From Pseudomonadota bacterium (lineage in GTDB: Bacteria > Pseudomonadota > Alphaproteobacteria > Sphingomonadales > Sphingomonadaceae): DNA of 64,000 bases. The translations under genes were made by a program, and so were the position numbers. Positions within the stretch are counted from its first letter, which is position 1; each line of letters opens with the position of its first letter. Positions 35,853 through 43,467 of the stretch are shown here, piece by piece. The notes beneath the pieces were generated by a model. The model was given only the letters and a program-made list of their open reading frames with translations, was not told the DNA's origin and searched no databases. Where the stretch lies: contig JBCBSU010000002.1 in assembly GCA_039818985.1 (NCBI GenBank), forward strand, positions 496,001-560,000, written 5' to 3'.

Positions 35853-36055
35853 AGAACCGGCTGAAAGTGCTGCGCGCCGAGCGCGACTGGTCACAGGCGG
35901 ATCTGGGCACCCATCTCGGCATATCGCGGCAAAGCGTCAACGCGATCGAGAAAGGCCGCTATGATCCGTCACTGCCACTGGCGTTCAAAATTGCCGATCT
36001 GTTCGGCATGCGGATCGAGGAGATTTTTACGCCTGACCGCAGTAATGTCGGCTGA
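35849..36055 (+). CDS. XRE-family helix-turn-helix regulator
   Basis: The 68-residue single-domain regulator begins MKNRLKVLRAERDWSQADLG and continues with THLGISRQSVNAIEKGRYDP and LPLAFKIADLFGMRIEEIFT, a complete Cro/CI-type HTH. The small size and EEIF ending match YozG/Xre-like regulators. It overlaps the preceding membrane gene by 4 nt, so the two are stoichiometrically coupled. The concentric inverted repeat upstream is its likely autoregulatory operator. It may also control the flanking peptide genes, which is inference from position. Confidence 0.88.
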   Translation: MKNRLKVLRAERDWSQADLGTHLGISRQSVNAIEKGRYDPSLPLAFKIADLFGMRIEEIFTPDRSNVG

Positions 36056-36069
36056 GCGCTAGTGTGTGA

Positions 36070-36216
36070 CTAGCTCGTAAGGGTGAATGTGAGGTCGACG
36101 AAAGGGCCATTGCTGGAACTGATGTCATCAGGGGTTTTTGACAGTTCGACCAGTTCGGGCCGGACCCATGATTGTCTGGTATTGGCTGATTCCTGAGAAT
36201 TCTGTGTATCGGTCAT
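36070..36216 (-). CDS. Small RiPP-precursor-like peptide 2
   Basis: The 48-residue peptide (ATG 36216) reads MTDTQNSQESANTRQ, then SWVRPELVELSKTPDDI, then GPFVD and ends TFTLTS. Trp17, Arg19, Pro20, Leu22, Glu24, Leu25, Asp31, Ile32, Gly37 and Asp41 coincide without gaps with peptides 3 and 5. The first part looks like a leader with a recognition motif and the last dozen residues like a core. It converges on the XRE gene 15 bp away and has the shared promoter with a palindromic box. No RRE protein, cyclase, radical SAM enzyme or exporter is adjacent. Confidence 0.72.
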   Translation of the reverse strand: MTDTQNSQESANTRQSWVRPELVELSKTPDDISSSNGPFVDLTFTLTS

Positions 36217-36245
36217 CGGGTCATCCCTTGCCATTATTCGAGAAG

Positions 36246-36285
36246 ATTCTAGCAAATCTGACCCGCAACGCCAGAACCATGATGG
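36246..36285 (-). promoter_or_regulatory. Promoter and palindromic box of small peptide gene 2
   Basis: TAGAAT (36251-36246) and CTGGCG (36274-36269) on the minus strand are 17 nt apart. The spacer (36252-36268) is 15/17 identical to that of gene 5. Two bases upstream of the -35 element lies CCATGATGG (36277-36285), a near-palindrome repeated at the same distance before genes 3 and 5. Confidence 0.55.
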
Positions 36286-36407
36286 TTTGAAAGGCGCTAA
36301 ATGTGATTCATGATGCCAGTGCATTCGGCTATGCCATGCAGCGCGCGCCGGGCGATGAGTGATCAGCTGCTGGTACCACGGCCAAAATCCGACAATGTGC
36401 CAGTCGC

Positions 36408-36551
36408 TTAACTGGTGCTCGTCCCAAGGTCTCCGCCAAGACCGCCTGCTGCCTTTATGTCATCAGCCATTGCTGCCAGTTCGACCAGTTCCGGGCGCAC
36501 CCATGGCTGCCTGATTTCGGTAGTGTCTTCATAAACAGGTGTGTCGGTCAT
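36408..36551 (-). CDS. Small RiPP-precursor-like peptide 3
   Basis: The 47-residue peptide, absent from ordinary ORF lists because of its size, starts at ATG 36551. It reads MTDTPVYEDTTEIRQ, then PWVRPELVELAAMADDI, then GLGGD and ends LGTSTS. It aligns without gaps to peptides 2 and 5 from residue 1 through the G-x3-D motif. Past its TAA the same frame continues for 14 codons ending in FGRGTSS before a TGA, as if an earlier, longer tail had been cut by the stop. A shared-type promoter with the CYATNATGG box lies at 36579-36618. Confidence 0.72.
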   Translation of the reverse strand: MTDTPVYEDTTEIRQPWVRPELVELAAMADDIKAAGGLGGDLGTSTS

Positions 36552-36578
36552 GATGTGGCTCCCTTGTTACTATCAAGA

Positions 36579-36618
36579 AAACTATCAAGCTCGGCATGCA
36601 AAGCAAGCTCTATCATGG
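36579..36618 (-). promoter_or_regulatory. Promoter and palindromic box of small peptide gene 3
   Basis: CTTGCT (36607-36602) and TAGTTT (36584-36579) on the minus strand are 17 nt apart. The box CTATCATGG (36610-36618) lies 2 nt beyond the -35 element, the same geometry as at genes 2 and 5, although the spacer sequence has drifted. Confidence 0.5.
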
Positions 36619-36652
36619 TTCGGTAAACAATGGCTGGATGCCATTGGCGTTA

Positions 36653-36778
36653 TCAGGAAGTCGAAGAAAACCCATCATCAATAGCGCCGGTGAGATTTTC
36701 TATGTCGGGTGCGCCCCTATCCAGTTCCGTAAGCTGTGGGCGGGTCCAGGGTTGTTTTGCAATATGACTGGCTTCCAT
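36653..36778 (-). CDS. Small RiPP-precursor-like peptide 4
   Basis: The 41-residue peptide starts at ATG 36778, directly after an in-frame TAA, so the start is firm. It reads MEASHIAKQ, then PWTRPQLTELDRGAPDI, then GAIDD and ends GFSSTS. From the Trp onward it aligns without gaps to peptides 2, 3 and 5, but the N-terminal leader is six residues shorter. It lacks the shared CTTGCN-N17-TAGNNT promoter; the 229-bp upstream region (36779-37007) is AT-rich with no other gene. Possibly it is expressed differently or is on the way out. Confidence 0.65.
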   Translation of the reverse strand: MEASHIAKQPWTRPQLTELDRGAPDIENLTGAIDDGFSSTS

Positions 36779-37007
36779 TTACTTCTGGTCTTGAATGAAT
36801 CTGCTCCTGAAATATTGGGCCCATAACTATCGCCGGAATGACAGATTAAATTAAACACAATGCACTAAACAGGGCGCATCAGGCCGTCCAGGTGACTGTC
36901 ATTCGCTGCCAGTCACTTTTAGGGCAGGTACTCGCAGCGCGGAATCTGAAGAACGCAAACCTGTCTAATAACAAGTGTGCGCAGCGTGGCTGATAACAGG
37001 CGCTACA

Positions 37008-37157
37008 TTAGCTGGTAGTGGTATTGAAGGGGCCGTCGGTACCCGCACCGGGACCAAATTGAACATCTTCTGTCGTGTGGGTAAGTTCCACGAGTATAGG
37101 GCGCACCCATGGCTGCTTGGTGATGGCTGGGTTCTCAGAAATCGGTGTATCATTCAT
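37008..37157 (-). CDS. Small RiPP-precursor-like peptide 5
   Basis: The 49-residue peptide starts at ATG 37157. It reads MNDTPISENPAITKQ, then PWVRPILVELTHTTEDV, then GAGTD and ends FNTTTS. Conserved positions match peptides 2-4 (Trp, Arg, Pro, Leu, Glu-Leu, Asp, Ile/Val, Gly, Asp, terminal Thr-Ser). An overlapping frame starting at 37153 is a shadow. The promoter with palindromic box at 37188-37227 is nearly identical to that of gene 2, pointing to recent duplication of gene plus promoter. Confidence 0.72.
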   Translation of the reverse strand: MNDTPISENPAITKQPWVRPILVELTHTTEDVQFGPGAGTDGPFNTTTS

Positions 37158-37187
37158 TGCGTGCGTCCCTTTTTAGTATTCGGGAAC

Positions 37188-37227
37188 AGGCTAGCAAATC
37201 CAACCCGCAAGGCAAGGTCCATAATGG
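37188..37227 (-). promoter_or_regulatory. Promoter and palindromic box of small peptide gene 5
   Basis: CTTGCC (37216-37211) and TAGCCT (37193-37188) on the minus strand are 17 nt apart, and CCATAATGG (37219-37227) lies 2 nt beyond the -35. The spacer 37194-37210 differs from that of gene 2 at only two positions. The rest of the 37158-37354 spacer holds no gene. Confidence 0.55.
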
Positions 37228-37354
37228 TCGTGGAAGACCGTGTTTTGATGTCTCGAGCGTAACGAGGTGGACTGTGACCGCCGCCTTCGGGGTCAAACAG
37301 TCTGCATTTAAGACTTTTCTTGCATCATGCACTGAATCCTGTCAGCGTTTGTGC

Positions 37355-38107
37355 ATGGACGAGGATATTGATCAATCAGAGAAACGCGCCTGCCTGGTTA
37401 TCGGGGCAGGGGATGATACCGGCAGTGCGATTGCCCGCGCCTTCGCGGCCAAAGGTTATATCGCCTGCGTATCGCGGCGGCCGCGGCATAGTGACGCACT
37501 CGATGCGCTGGTGCGCGACATAGAGGCCACAGGCGGCGAGGCTGTGGCCTGTCCGGTGGATGCCCGCGATGAGGACGAAATGGTTGCGCTGTTCGAGCGA
37601 ATCGAGCGCGATATCGCACCGCTGGGCGTGGTGGTGTTCAATATCGGCGCCAATGTGCAGTTCAAAATCCGCGAGACCACCGGCCGTGTTTATCGCAAGG
37701 TGTGGGAGATGGCAGCCTTTGCCGGCTTTCTGACGGGCCGTGAGGCGGCAAAGCACATGGTGCCGCGCGGCGATGGGACGATTTTGTTTACCGGCGCGAC
37801 CGCGTCATTGCGTGGCGGGCCGGTCTATTCCGCCTTTGCCGGAGCGAAATTCGCGCTGCGGGCGCTGGCGCAGAGCATGGCGCGCGAACTGGGGCCGGAG
37901 GGCGTGCATGTCGCGCATGTCGTGGTCGACGGCATGATCGATTCCAATTTCATCCGTCAGAATGTGTCCGGGGTCGATGATCTGCGTGCCGATGACCGTA
38001 TCCTGTCACCCGATGCCATCGCCGCCAATTATGTCATGCTGCACGAACAGCCGCGCAGCGCCTGGACGCATGAACTCGATCTTAGACCATGGAAGGAAGA
38101 GTGGTGA
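37355..38107 (+). CDS. Short-chain dehydrogenase/reductase, atypical catalytic site
   Basis: The 250-residue SDR-fold protein has a modified nucleotide loop (CLVIGAGDDTGSAIARAFAA), N-I-G-A in VVFNIGANVQF in place of NNAG, a Ser-region FTGATASLRG and Y-S-A-F-A-G-A-K, which keeps Tyr and Lys. It resembles SDRs annotated as glucose-1-dehydrogenase-like. The ATG at 37355 lacks a good ribosome site. The stop overlaps the next gene by one base (TGATG), so it is coupled to a 2-hydroxychromene-2-carboxylate isomerase-like enzyme. A redox plus glutathione-dependent isomerisation pair is likely; the substrate is unknown. Confidence 0.75.
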   Translation: MDEDIDQSEKRACLVIGAGDDTGSAIARAFAAKGYIACVSRRPRHSDALDALVRDIEATGGEAVACPVDARDEDEMVALFERIERDIAPLGVVVFNIGANVQFKIRETTGRVYRKVWEMAAFAGFLTGREAAKHMVPRGDGTILFTGATASLRGGPVYSAFAGAKFALRALAQSMARELGPEGVHVAHVVVDGMIDSNFIRQNVSGVDDLRADDRILSPDAIAANYVMLHEQPRSAWTHELDLRPWKEEW

Positions 38108-38721
38108 TGCCGAAAACGGTTGAATTCATCTTCGATTTTGCCAGCCCCAATGGCTATCTGGTGCATTGTGCCCTGCCCGCGATCAGTGAGCGGACGGGGA
38201 TTGGTTTCAATTACAGCCTGGCACTGCTCGGCGGTATTTTCAAGCTGACCGGCAATCAGGCGCCGATGGTGGCCTTTGCCGACATCCCCAAGAAGCTCGC
38301 CTATGAGCAGCTTGAGATACAGCGCTTCATCAAGCAGCACCACGTGGACAAATTTCAGTTCAACCCGCACTTCCCGGTGAATACGGTGCGGCTGATGCGC
38401 GGCGCCCTGGTGGCGGAGAAGCAAGGCCGACTGATGGACTATATCGAGGCCGGGCTGTACCATATGTGGGAAGCGCCCAAGGCCATGGGCGATGCCGATG
38501 TCTATGCCGCGGCAATGACGGAATCGGGCTTTGACGGCGCGGCGCTGTCGGTGGCCTATGATGATCCCGAAATCAAGCAGGCACTGCTGCAGCGCACCCA
38601 GAATGCGGTCGATCGCGGCGTATTCGGCATCCCCACCTTCTTTGTCGGCGACGAGATGTTCTTTGGCAAGGAGCGGCTGCACCAGGTCGAGCAGGCGGCG
38701 CTCGCCGACACCCAGGGGTAG
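38107..38721 (+). CDS. DsbA-family 2-hydroxychromene-2-carboxylate isomerase-like protein
   Basis: The 204-residue protein has the kappa-GST/HCCA-isomerase pattern: FIFDFASPNGYLVHCALPAI at the N-terminus (Ser in the CxxC position), a helical insert, and GVFGIPTFFVGDEMFFGKER with the cis-Pro. Related enzymes are glutathione-dependent isomerases of aromatic breakdown. No aromatic pathway genes accompany it here. ATG 38107 follows GGAAGGAAGAG and overlaps the SDR stop, so the two genes form an operon immediately downstream of the peptide cluster but on the opposite strand. Confidence 0.83.
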   Translation: MPKTVEFIFDFASPNGYLVHCALPAISERTGIGFNYSLALLGGIFKLTGNQAPMVAFADIPKKLAYEQLEIQRFIKQHHVDKFQFNPHFPVNTVRLMRGALVAEKQGRLMDYIEAGLYHMWEAPKAMGDADVYAAAMTESGFDGAALSVAYDDPEIKQALLQRTQNAVDRGVFGIPTFFVGDEMFFGKERLHQVEQAALADTQG

Positions 38722-38751
38722 TTGGCGCACGCCGACAGGTTCGAACCGCAA

Positions 38752-39861
38752 TCAGCCATAGAGCAGCTTTGCCGCGCCACGGGTCATGGCGGCAAAATCA
38801 TGACCGGCCCCGGGCACGGTCTGCACTTGCCATTGCAGAGGGATGCCGAGCTCTGCTGCCTTTCGCTGCGCCGTGCGATGGAAATAGCGCCCACGCTGCA
38901 AGCGGCCCGGACCCTGACGGTCGGTGGCCGGGGTGCGCAAAAAGGTACCACCGGCGCCTTCATTGTCATCCTTCTCGCCGAGCAGCAGCACCAGTGATCG
39001 ACCCAGCGATGCTTTGAGATCCGCTTCGGTGAGTCCGGTGTCGGCCAATCCGGTCGGCAGCGGCTCGGCCAGGTCCGGCAGGGTATAGAAACCGGCATTG
39101 GCGGCGATGATCCGTCCGGCCCTTGCCTGAGGATGGAAAAGCACCAGCCGATGCAGAATTTGGCCACCGGCGGAATGGCCGAAAATATCATAACCCTGTT
39201 GCCGCGAGCCGGTAGCGGTGACAATATGGTCGAACACCCGGTCGAAATCCCCGAACAGCCAGCTCGCCCGGTCCGGGTTGACCGAGAAGCGGATATCCTC
39301 ATCGCGCATCCGGATCACGCGGCCGCCGCCATCCGGGCGCTCGATCACCATATTGTCGAACCGCAGGTCGCGGATAACGCCGCCCATATGATAGGCGGAA
39401 AAATCATAATCAGCCTCGGGATATCCCAGCGCCGCGACCAGAGTGCCGGTGGACCAAGCGGTTTCGAGCCAGGCGTTGCGATATTCGTCGCTGTCCCGTC
39501 CGGCTCCGGGAACGACCAGCAGGATCGGCGATGTCGCGGTGAAATTGTCCGGCTTGTAATAATCGATGCGGATGCGCGCCATATCCTTGCCTGCCAGGGT
39601 GAAATACCCGGCACGCGCGGCCAGCCGGTCCGGGGCATGGCCGAGATCGGTTTCCTGCCCCGGTTGCAATATCATGCCGCAATCGGGGCATTTGCCTGGC
39701 GCGAGGAACATATGGTTGTCCATGCTGCACCCGCATGGTGGACATCGGAACCTCTCGTCTGTGGCGTTGGCGATTGCCGCCAGCGCCGGCGGCTGCACAA
39801 GCATTCCGGCAGCACCGGCCATCGCCGATGCCAGCACTGTCCTGCGGTCGGTACAGACCAT
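38752..39861 (-). CDS. Exported alpha/beta-hydrolase with an N-terminal Cys-rich metal-binding head
   Basis: The 369-residue protein begins with a probable Tat signal (DRRTVLASAMAGAAGM). A two-pair cysteine module follows (FRCPPCGCSMDN and PGKCPDCGM), resembling heavy-metal-binding domains of copper proteins. An alpha/beta-hydrolase domain comes next, with the oxyanion region ILLVVPGAGRDSDEYRN, the nucleophile Ser in DIFGHSAGGQILHR and the late His in VPGAGHDFAAMTR. Fusion of such a head to a hydrolase is unusual. GAGAGGGAAA precedes the ATG. It is transcribed downstream of an AraC/GlxA-type regulator, 10 bp away. Confidence 0.72.
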   Translation of the reverse strand: MVCTDRRTVLASAMAGAAGMLVQPPALAAIANATDERFRCPPCGCSMDNHMFLAPGKCPDCGMILQPGQETDLGHAPDRLAARAGYFTLAGKDMARIRIDYYKPDNFTATSPILLVVPGAGRDSDEYRNAWLETAWSTGTLVAALGYPEADYDFSAYHMGGVIRDLRFDNMVIERPDGGGRVIRMRDEDIRFSVNPDRASWLFGDFDRVFDHIVTATGSRQQGYDIFGHSAGGQILHRLVLFHPQARAGRIIAANAGFYTLPDLAEPLPTGLADTGLTEADLKASLGRSLVLLLGEKDDNEGAGGTFLRTPATDRQGPGRLQRGRYFHRTAQRKAAELGIPLQWQVQTVPGAGHDFAAMTRGAAKLLYG

Positions 39862-39871
39862 TTTCCCTCTC

Positions 39872-40840
39872 CTATTGCTGAAAGCGCTTGCGATATTCGC
39901 CAGGCGAAATGCCGAAGCAATTTTCAAAAGCGCGACGGAAACCGTCCGTGCTGATGAACCCGACCGCATGACTGGCCTGCGCTATCGTCATGCCCTGGTC
40001 GAGCAGCGCGCGCGCACTGTCGAGCCGCAGCCGCTTGATATAGGCTGCGGGTGGAGTCCCGAATGCGTCGCGGAAGCGGCGCGACAGCTGGCGGCTGCTC
40101 ATTCCGGCGCGACCGGCCAGCGCCTCGACTCCGAGGTCTTTGTCGAGATTGCCCGCCGCCCAGGCACACAGATTCTCCAGTCCCCTGGGGGCCGCGGCCT
40201 GCATCTGCAGCGGCAGGGAGAACTGCTCCTGACCGCCGGTGCGACGCAGGAATACAACCATCTGCCGCGCCACCTGCATCGCCGCATCGCTGCCGAGGTC
40301 GCGCTGGATCAGGTCAAGTGCCAGATCGACCCCGGCGGTGACACCGCCAGAAGAATGGAAGCGGCCATCGCGTAGATACAGCGCATCGGCTGCGACATTC
40401 ACCCCGGGATAGCGACGCTGCAGATCGGCAGCATGGGCCCAATGGGTAGTGATGCACCGTCCATTGGCCAGCCCCGATTCAGCAAGGGCATAGGCGCCGG
40501 TGCATATTGATGCGATATAGCGGAAATGCGCTGCTTGTTGCTGCAGCCAGCCAGCGATCAGCGGCAAGGCGGGGCCGATGCGAATCCCCTCGCCGCCCGG
40601 TATCACCAGAATATCAGCGCCGCCGGAGCGATCAGTGGGCGATTGTCCCGGCACTTCATGGTCGGCGCATAGCCTGAGACCGGACTCGCTGCGAACCACC
40701 CTGTCGCCCAGCGACCAGGTCTCGACGATATAAGCCTGCTTGCCATCGGCAGCGACAGCGGTGGCAAAGGCTTCGGCGGGACCTGCGACATCGAGTGCAT
40801 TAACCCTGTCGAACAACAAAAAGGCGACGGTGCGAACCAT
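39872..40840 (-). CDS. GlxA-type AraC-family regulator
   Basis: The 322-residue protein has an N-terminal DJ-1/PfpI-like domain (TVAFLLFDRVNALDVAGPAE, then ASICTGAYALAESGLANGR with the nucleophile-elbow Cys). Its C-terminal double HTH belongs to the AraC family (VEALAGRAGMSSRQLSRRFR, IAQASHAVGFISTDGFRRAF). Such regulators respond to small metabolites. The downstream hydrolase in the same direction is probably co-transcribed, and the plus-strand hydrolase at 40985 is divergent, so either may be its target. Confidence 0.87.
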   Translation of the reverse strand: MVRTVAFLLFDRVNALDVAGPAEAFATAVAADGKQAYIVETWSLGDRVVRSESGLRLCADHEVPGQSPTDRSGGADILVIPGGEGIRIGPALPLIAGWLQQQAAHFRYIASICTGAYALAESGLANGRCITTHWAHAADLQRRYPGVNVAADALYLRDGRFHSSGGVTAGVDLALDLIQRDLGSDAAMQVARQMVVFLRRTGGQEQFSLPLQMQAAAPRGLENLCAWAAGNLDKDLGVEALAGRAGMSSRQLSRRFRDAFGTPPAAYIKRLRLDSARALLDQGMTIAQASHAVGFISTDGFRRAFENCFGISPGEYRKRFQQ

Positions 40841-40984
40841 ATGCTTGACTTAGGATAGAACTGGAGATGTCTCAAATGACATTCTTCCGATCAAAACGGA
40901 CATTTCCGAGGATGGAATGGGACTTTTGTCCGGGATCGTGGCAACGGCTTGCAAATGCGCATCGCGCGCCATATCGCAGGTGCC

Positions 40985-41752
40985 ATGATTCAGGAAACTG
41001 CTATCGCCTATCTCCCCCGTCCCGACACGCTGAAGCTGGCCTACCGCCACCGCACTGGCAGTGCCGCCAAGCCGACACTGGTATTCCTGCCCGGCTATAT
41101 GTCCGACATGGACGGCGGCAAGGCGGTTGCGATCGATCAGTGGGCGGCTGAAAATGGTCTTGGCTGTTTGCGGTTCGATTATGCCGGTTGCGGCTCCAGC
41201 GAGGGAGATTTCGAGGACCAGACCCTTATCAGCTGGCGCGATGATGTGCTGCTCCTGATCGACCGGCTGGTCGAAGGTCCGGTCATAGTGATCGGTTCAT
41301 CCATGGGTGGCTGGTTGATGTTGCTGGTCGCGCTGTCACGGCCGAGCCGTGTCACCGGCCTGCTCGGCATTGCCGCCGCACCCGATTTCACCTTATGGGG
41401 CTTTACCCAGGAACAGAAGCTGACAATCCTGCGTGAGGGCAAGCTGGTCGAAACCAGCGACTATGGCCCGGAGCCCTATATCACCACCAGGGCTTTCTGG
41501 CAGTCGGGCGAAGCACATCGCCTGCTCGAAGCGCCTATCGACATAGCCTGCGCGGCGCGCTTCATCCACGGCCAGGCCGATCCCGATGTACCCTGGCAAT
41601 ATAGTCTGGAAACGGCAAAGCTGTTGCGTTCAGCCGATGTGCAGACGGTGTTTGTCAAGGATGGCGATCATCGGTTGTCGCGACCACAGGATATTGCCCT
41701 GATCCTGACGATGTTGGCGCAACTGGTCGATCCGTCAAAAGCCGAAGGCTGA
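40985..41752 (+). CDS. Alpha/beta-hydrolase
   Basis: The 255-residue hydrolase has PTLVFLPGYMSDMDGGKAVA (oxyanion loop), LRFDYAGCGSSEGDFED, the nucleophile in VIVIGSSMGGWLMLLVA, the acid in FIHGQADPDVPWQ and the His in DGDHRLSRPQD. This pattern is close to ABHD10-like acyl-protein thioesterases and peptide hydrolases. The substrate cannot be assigned. ATG 40985 is preferred over the in-frame ATG 40955 and TTG 40949, because the conserved region follows it closely. It is followed 20 bp later by a TPR protein. Confidence 0.82.
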   Translation: MIQETAIAYLPRPDTLKLAYRHRTGSAAKPTLVFLPGYMSDMDGGKAVAIDQWAAENGLGCLRFDYAGCGSSEGDFEDQTLISWRDDVLLLIDRLVEGPVIVIGSSMGGWLMLLVALSRPSRVTGLLGIAAAPDFTLWGFTQEQKLTILREGKLVETSDYGPEPYITTRAFWQSGEAHRLLEAPIDIACAARFIHGQADPDVPWQYSLETAKLLRSADVQTVFVKDGDHRLSRPQDIALILTMLAQLVDPSKAEG

Positions 41753-41772
41753 ACCCGCTGCAGGAGACTCGC

Positions 41773-42633
41773 TTGTCCGTGATACGCCCTGGTCCCGTTG
41801 TGGCGATTCTTGCTGCGTCTACGCTGCTGCCGCAATCGCTGGCGGCGCAGGTGATGGGGCCGCCTGATCCGCGCGAGGCCCAGTTTAACCGTTGCCTCGA
41901 TATCGCCATTGATGATCCGTCGAGCGGCGTCGCCAATGCCAATGAATGGCTGACCACCGGGGGCAGCTATTTTGCCCGCCATTGTCTCGGCTTTGCCTAT
42001 GTTCGTCAGCAGCGCTGGCAGGCGGCGGCCATCGCTTTCGCCCAGGCCGCCAATGCTGCCCAGAGCGCCGGTGACAAGCGCGCTGCCAATCTGTGGACCC
42101 AGGCGGCCAATGCCGCTCTGGCGGGCAGTCAGTTCGATGACGCGCTGTCCTATATTGACAGCGCCCTTGCACAGGGGACGCTCACTGGCCAGATGCGTGG
42201 CGAGGCGCATCTCGACCGCGCCCGCATCCTGGTGGCGATGAAACGGCTTGAGGATGCGCGCGGCGATTTTGCCCAGGTGCAAAAGCTTGTTCCCGAAGAT
42301 CCGCTGGGCTGGCTGCTGTCGGCAACGCTTGAGAGGCGGCTCGACAATCTCGAGCGCGCGCGCGCCGATATCCAGGTGGCGCTTTCGCTCGGTCCGGAAG
42401 ATCCCGACATATTGGTCGAGGCCGGTGCCATCGCCATATTGTCGGGAGACCTGGCCGCTGCTCGCAAGGCGTGGGAGCAGGTGGTGACAATCAATGCCCC
42501 CGGGCCGGCCCGGGTCTCGGCCCAGGACTATCTGCGCCAGCTGGATGAGATGGCGGATAGTGAAGAGAGCGGGGAAGCCCCCGCCTCACCGGCGGCGGGC
42601 ACCGGCACCGATACTATTCCAGATAGAAATTGA
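41773..42633 (+). CDS. Periplasmic tetratricopeptide-repeat protein
   Basis: The 286-residue protein has a signal peptide (cleavage after SLAAQ) and at least four TPR units (CLGFAYVRQQRWQAAAIAFA, ALAGSQFDDALSYIDSALAQ, LVAMKRLEDARGDFAQVQKL, AGAIAILSGDLAAARKAWEQ). TPR domains scaffold protein complexes; the partner is unknown. The start is TTG 41773 with AGGAGA 6 nt upstream. Its last 20 bp overlap the 3' end of the convergent SIMPL gene. Confidence 0.8.
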   Translation: MSVIRPGPVVAILAASTLLPQSLAAQVMGPPDPREAQFNRCLDIAIDDPSSGVANANEWLTTGGSYFARHCLGFAYVRQQRWQAAAIAFAQAANAAQSAGDKRAANLWTQAANAALAGSQFDDALSYIDSALAQGTLTGQMRGEAHLDRARILVAMKRLEDARGDFAQVQKLVPEDPLGWLLSATLERRLDNLERARADIQVALSLGPEDPDILVEAGAIAILSGDLAAARKAWEQVVTINAPGPARVSAQDYLRQLDEMADSEESGEAPASPAAGTGTDTIPDRN

Positions 42634-43348
42634 CCGTGGTGACGACGCGGACCTTTTTATAGGGGGTATCGCTGACGCCATAGCCGCCATCGCCGTCGCG
42701 CGAAGAGACCGAGAAATAGCCCTGGGTCGCGCTCTTGATCGCGCCGACATCGGTACCGCTGTCCTGGGCGAATTGTTCCGCTGCCTTGCGTGCATCCTTG
42801 GTCGCCTCGGCCACCATTTCCGGTTTGATGTCGTTGAGCCTGGTGAAGCTGAAATTCATGCCCGACCCATCCTCAAGCACAATGCCACGGCGCACGAGGC
42901 CGAACTGCTCCGATACTGCGGCCTGCGCCTTCTCGATGTCATCGGTGCGCAGCTGCAGCCGCTGGCGGATGGTGAAGGTCTGGTTGCCATATTCGGTATA
43001 GCGCGAGACATTGACGCCGGTGGGTTGCAGGGCATCGCCGGCAAAGCCAAGTTCGGTGAAAAAAGCGCGAATGGCGTCGGTATCGCGGTCGATATCATTT
43101 TGTGCCTGCTCCATGCTCGTCGACTTGGCCGAATAAGCGATGGTCCAGGTGGCGAGATCGGCGGTCACCTCGCGTTCCGCCAGTCCGCGCACGGTGACCG
43201 AACGGTCAGCCTCGCGGGCGCGGAGCAGGCCATCGCCGAGCAAATAACCGCCCAGCACCAGGCCGATGGCTATAATGCCGGCGCTGCCCCAATAGAGCCC
43301 GCGTGCCGCTGATTGAGAGGGTGACAGGTTTTCGGATGACTCGGACAT
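42614..43348 (-). CDS. SIMPL-domain membrane-anchored protein
   Basis: The 244-residue protein has one N-terminal membrane helix (IIAIGLVLGGYLLGDGLL) and a SIMPL/DUF541 domain: RSVTVRGLAEREVTADLATW, then YTEYGNQTFTIRQRLQLRT and VRVVTTVNFYLE at the end. SIMPL proteins are periplasmic, can form oligomeric channels or shells, and are linked to stress; the mechanism is unclear. GGGGAAGC precedes ATG 43348. The tail overlaps that of the TPR gene by 20 bp in convergent arrangement. Confidence 0.87.
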   Translation of the reverse strand: MSESSENLSPSQSAARGLYWGSAGIIAIGLVLGGYLLGDGLLRAREADRSVTVRGLAEREVTADLATWTIAYSAKSTSMEQAQNDIDRDTDAIRAFFTELGFAGDALQPTGVNVSRYTEYGNQTFTIRQRLQLRTDDIEKAQAAVSEQFGLVRRGIVLEDGSGMNFSFTRLNDIKPEMVAEATKDARKAAEQFAQDSGTDVGAIKSATQGYFSVSSRDGDGGYGVSDTPYKKVRVVTTVNFYLE

Positions 43349-43467
43349 TTTCGCTTCCCCTTTGCAGTAATCATGCACACATTGCGAACAGCGACCGTGC
43401 CCCAGCCAATATGTTTTCAGCGATGAACCGTTTCTGAACTGCGACGAATGGAGTGAGACTAACTGTT

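Noticed and set aside
36596-36826. 76-codon plus-strand frame over small peptide gene 4
   Set aside because: The opposite strand holds a peptide aligned to four paralogues; the plus frame has no relatives and no ribosome site.
36965-37153. 62-codon minus-strand frame over small peptide gene 5
   Set aside because: It starts 4 nt away in another frame; the frame from 37157 matches the peptide family and this one does not.
35145-38721. Complete lasso-peptide or other RiPP cluster
   Set aside because: No RRE/PqqD, transglutaminase-like protease, asparagine-synthetase-like cyclase, radical SAM or ABC exporter gene is present in this stretch; only precursor-like genes are supported.
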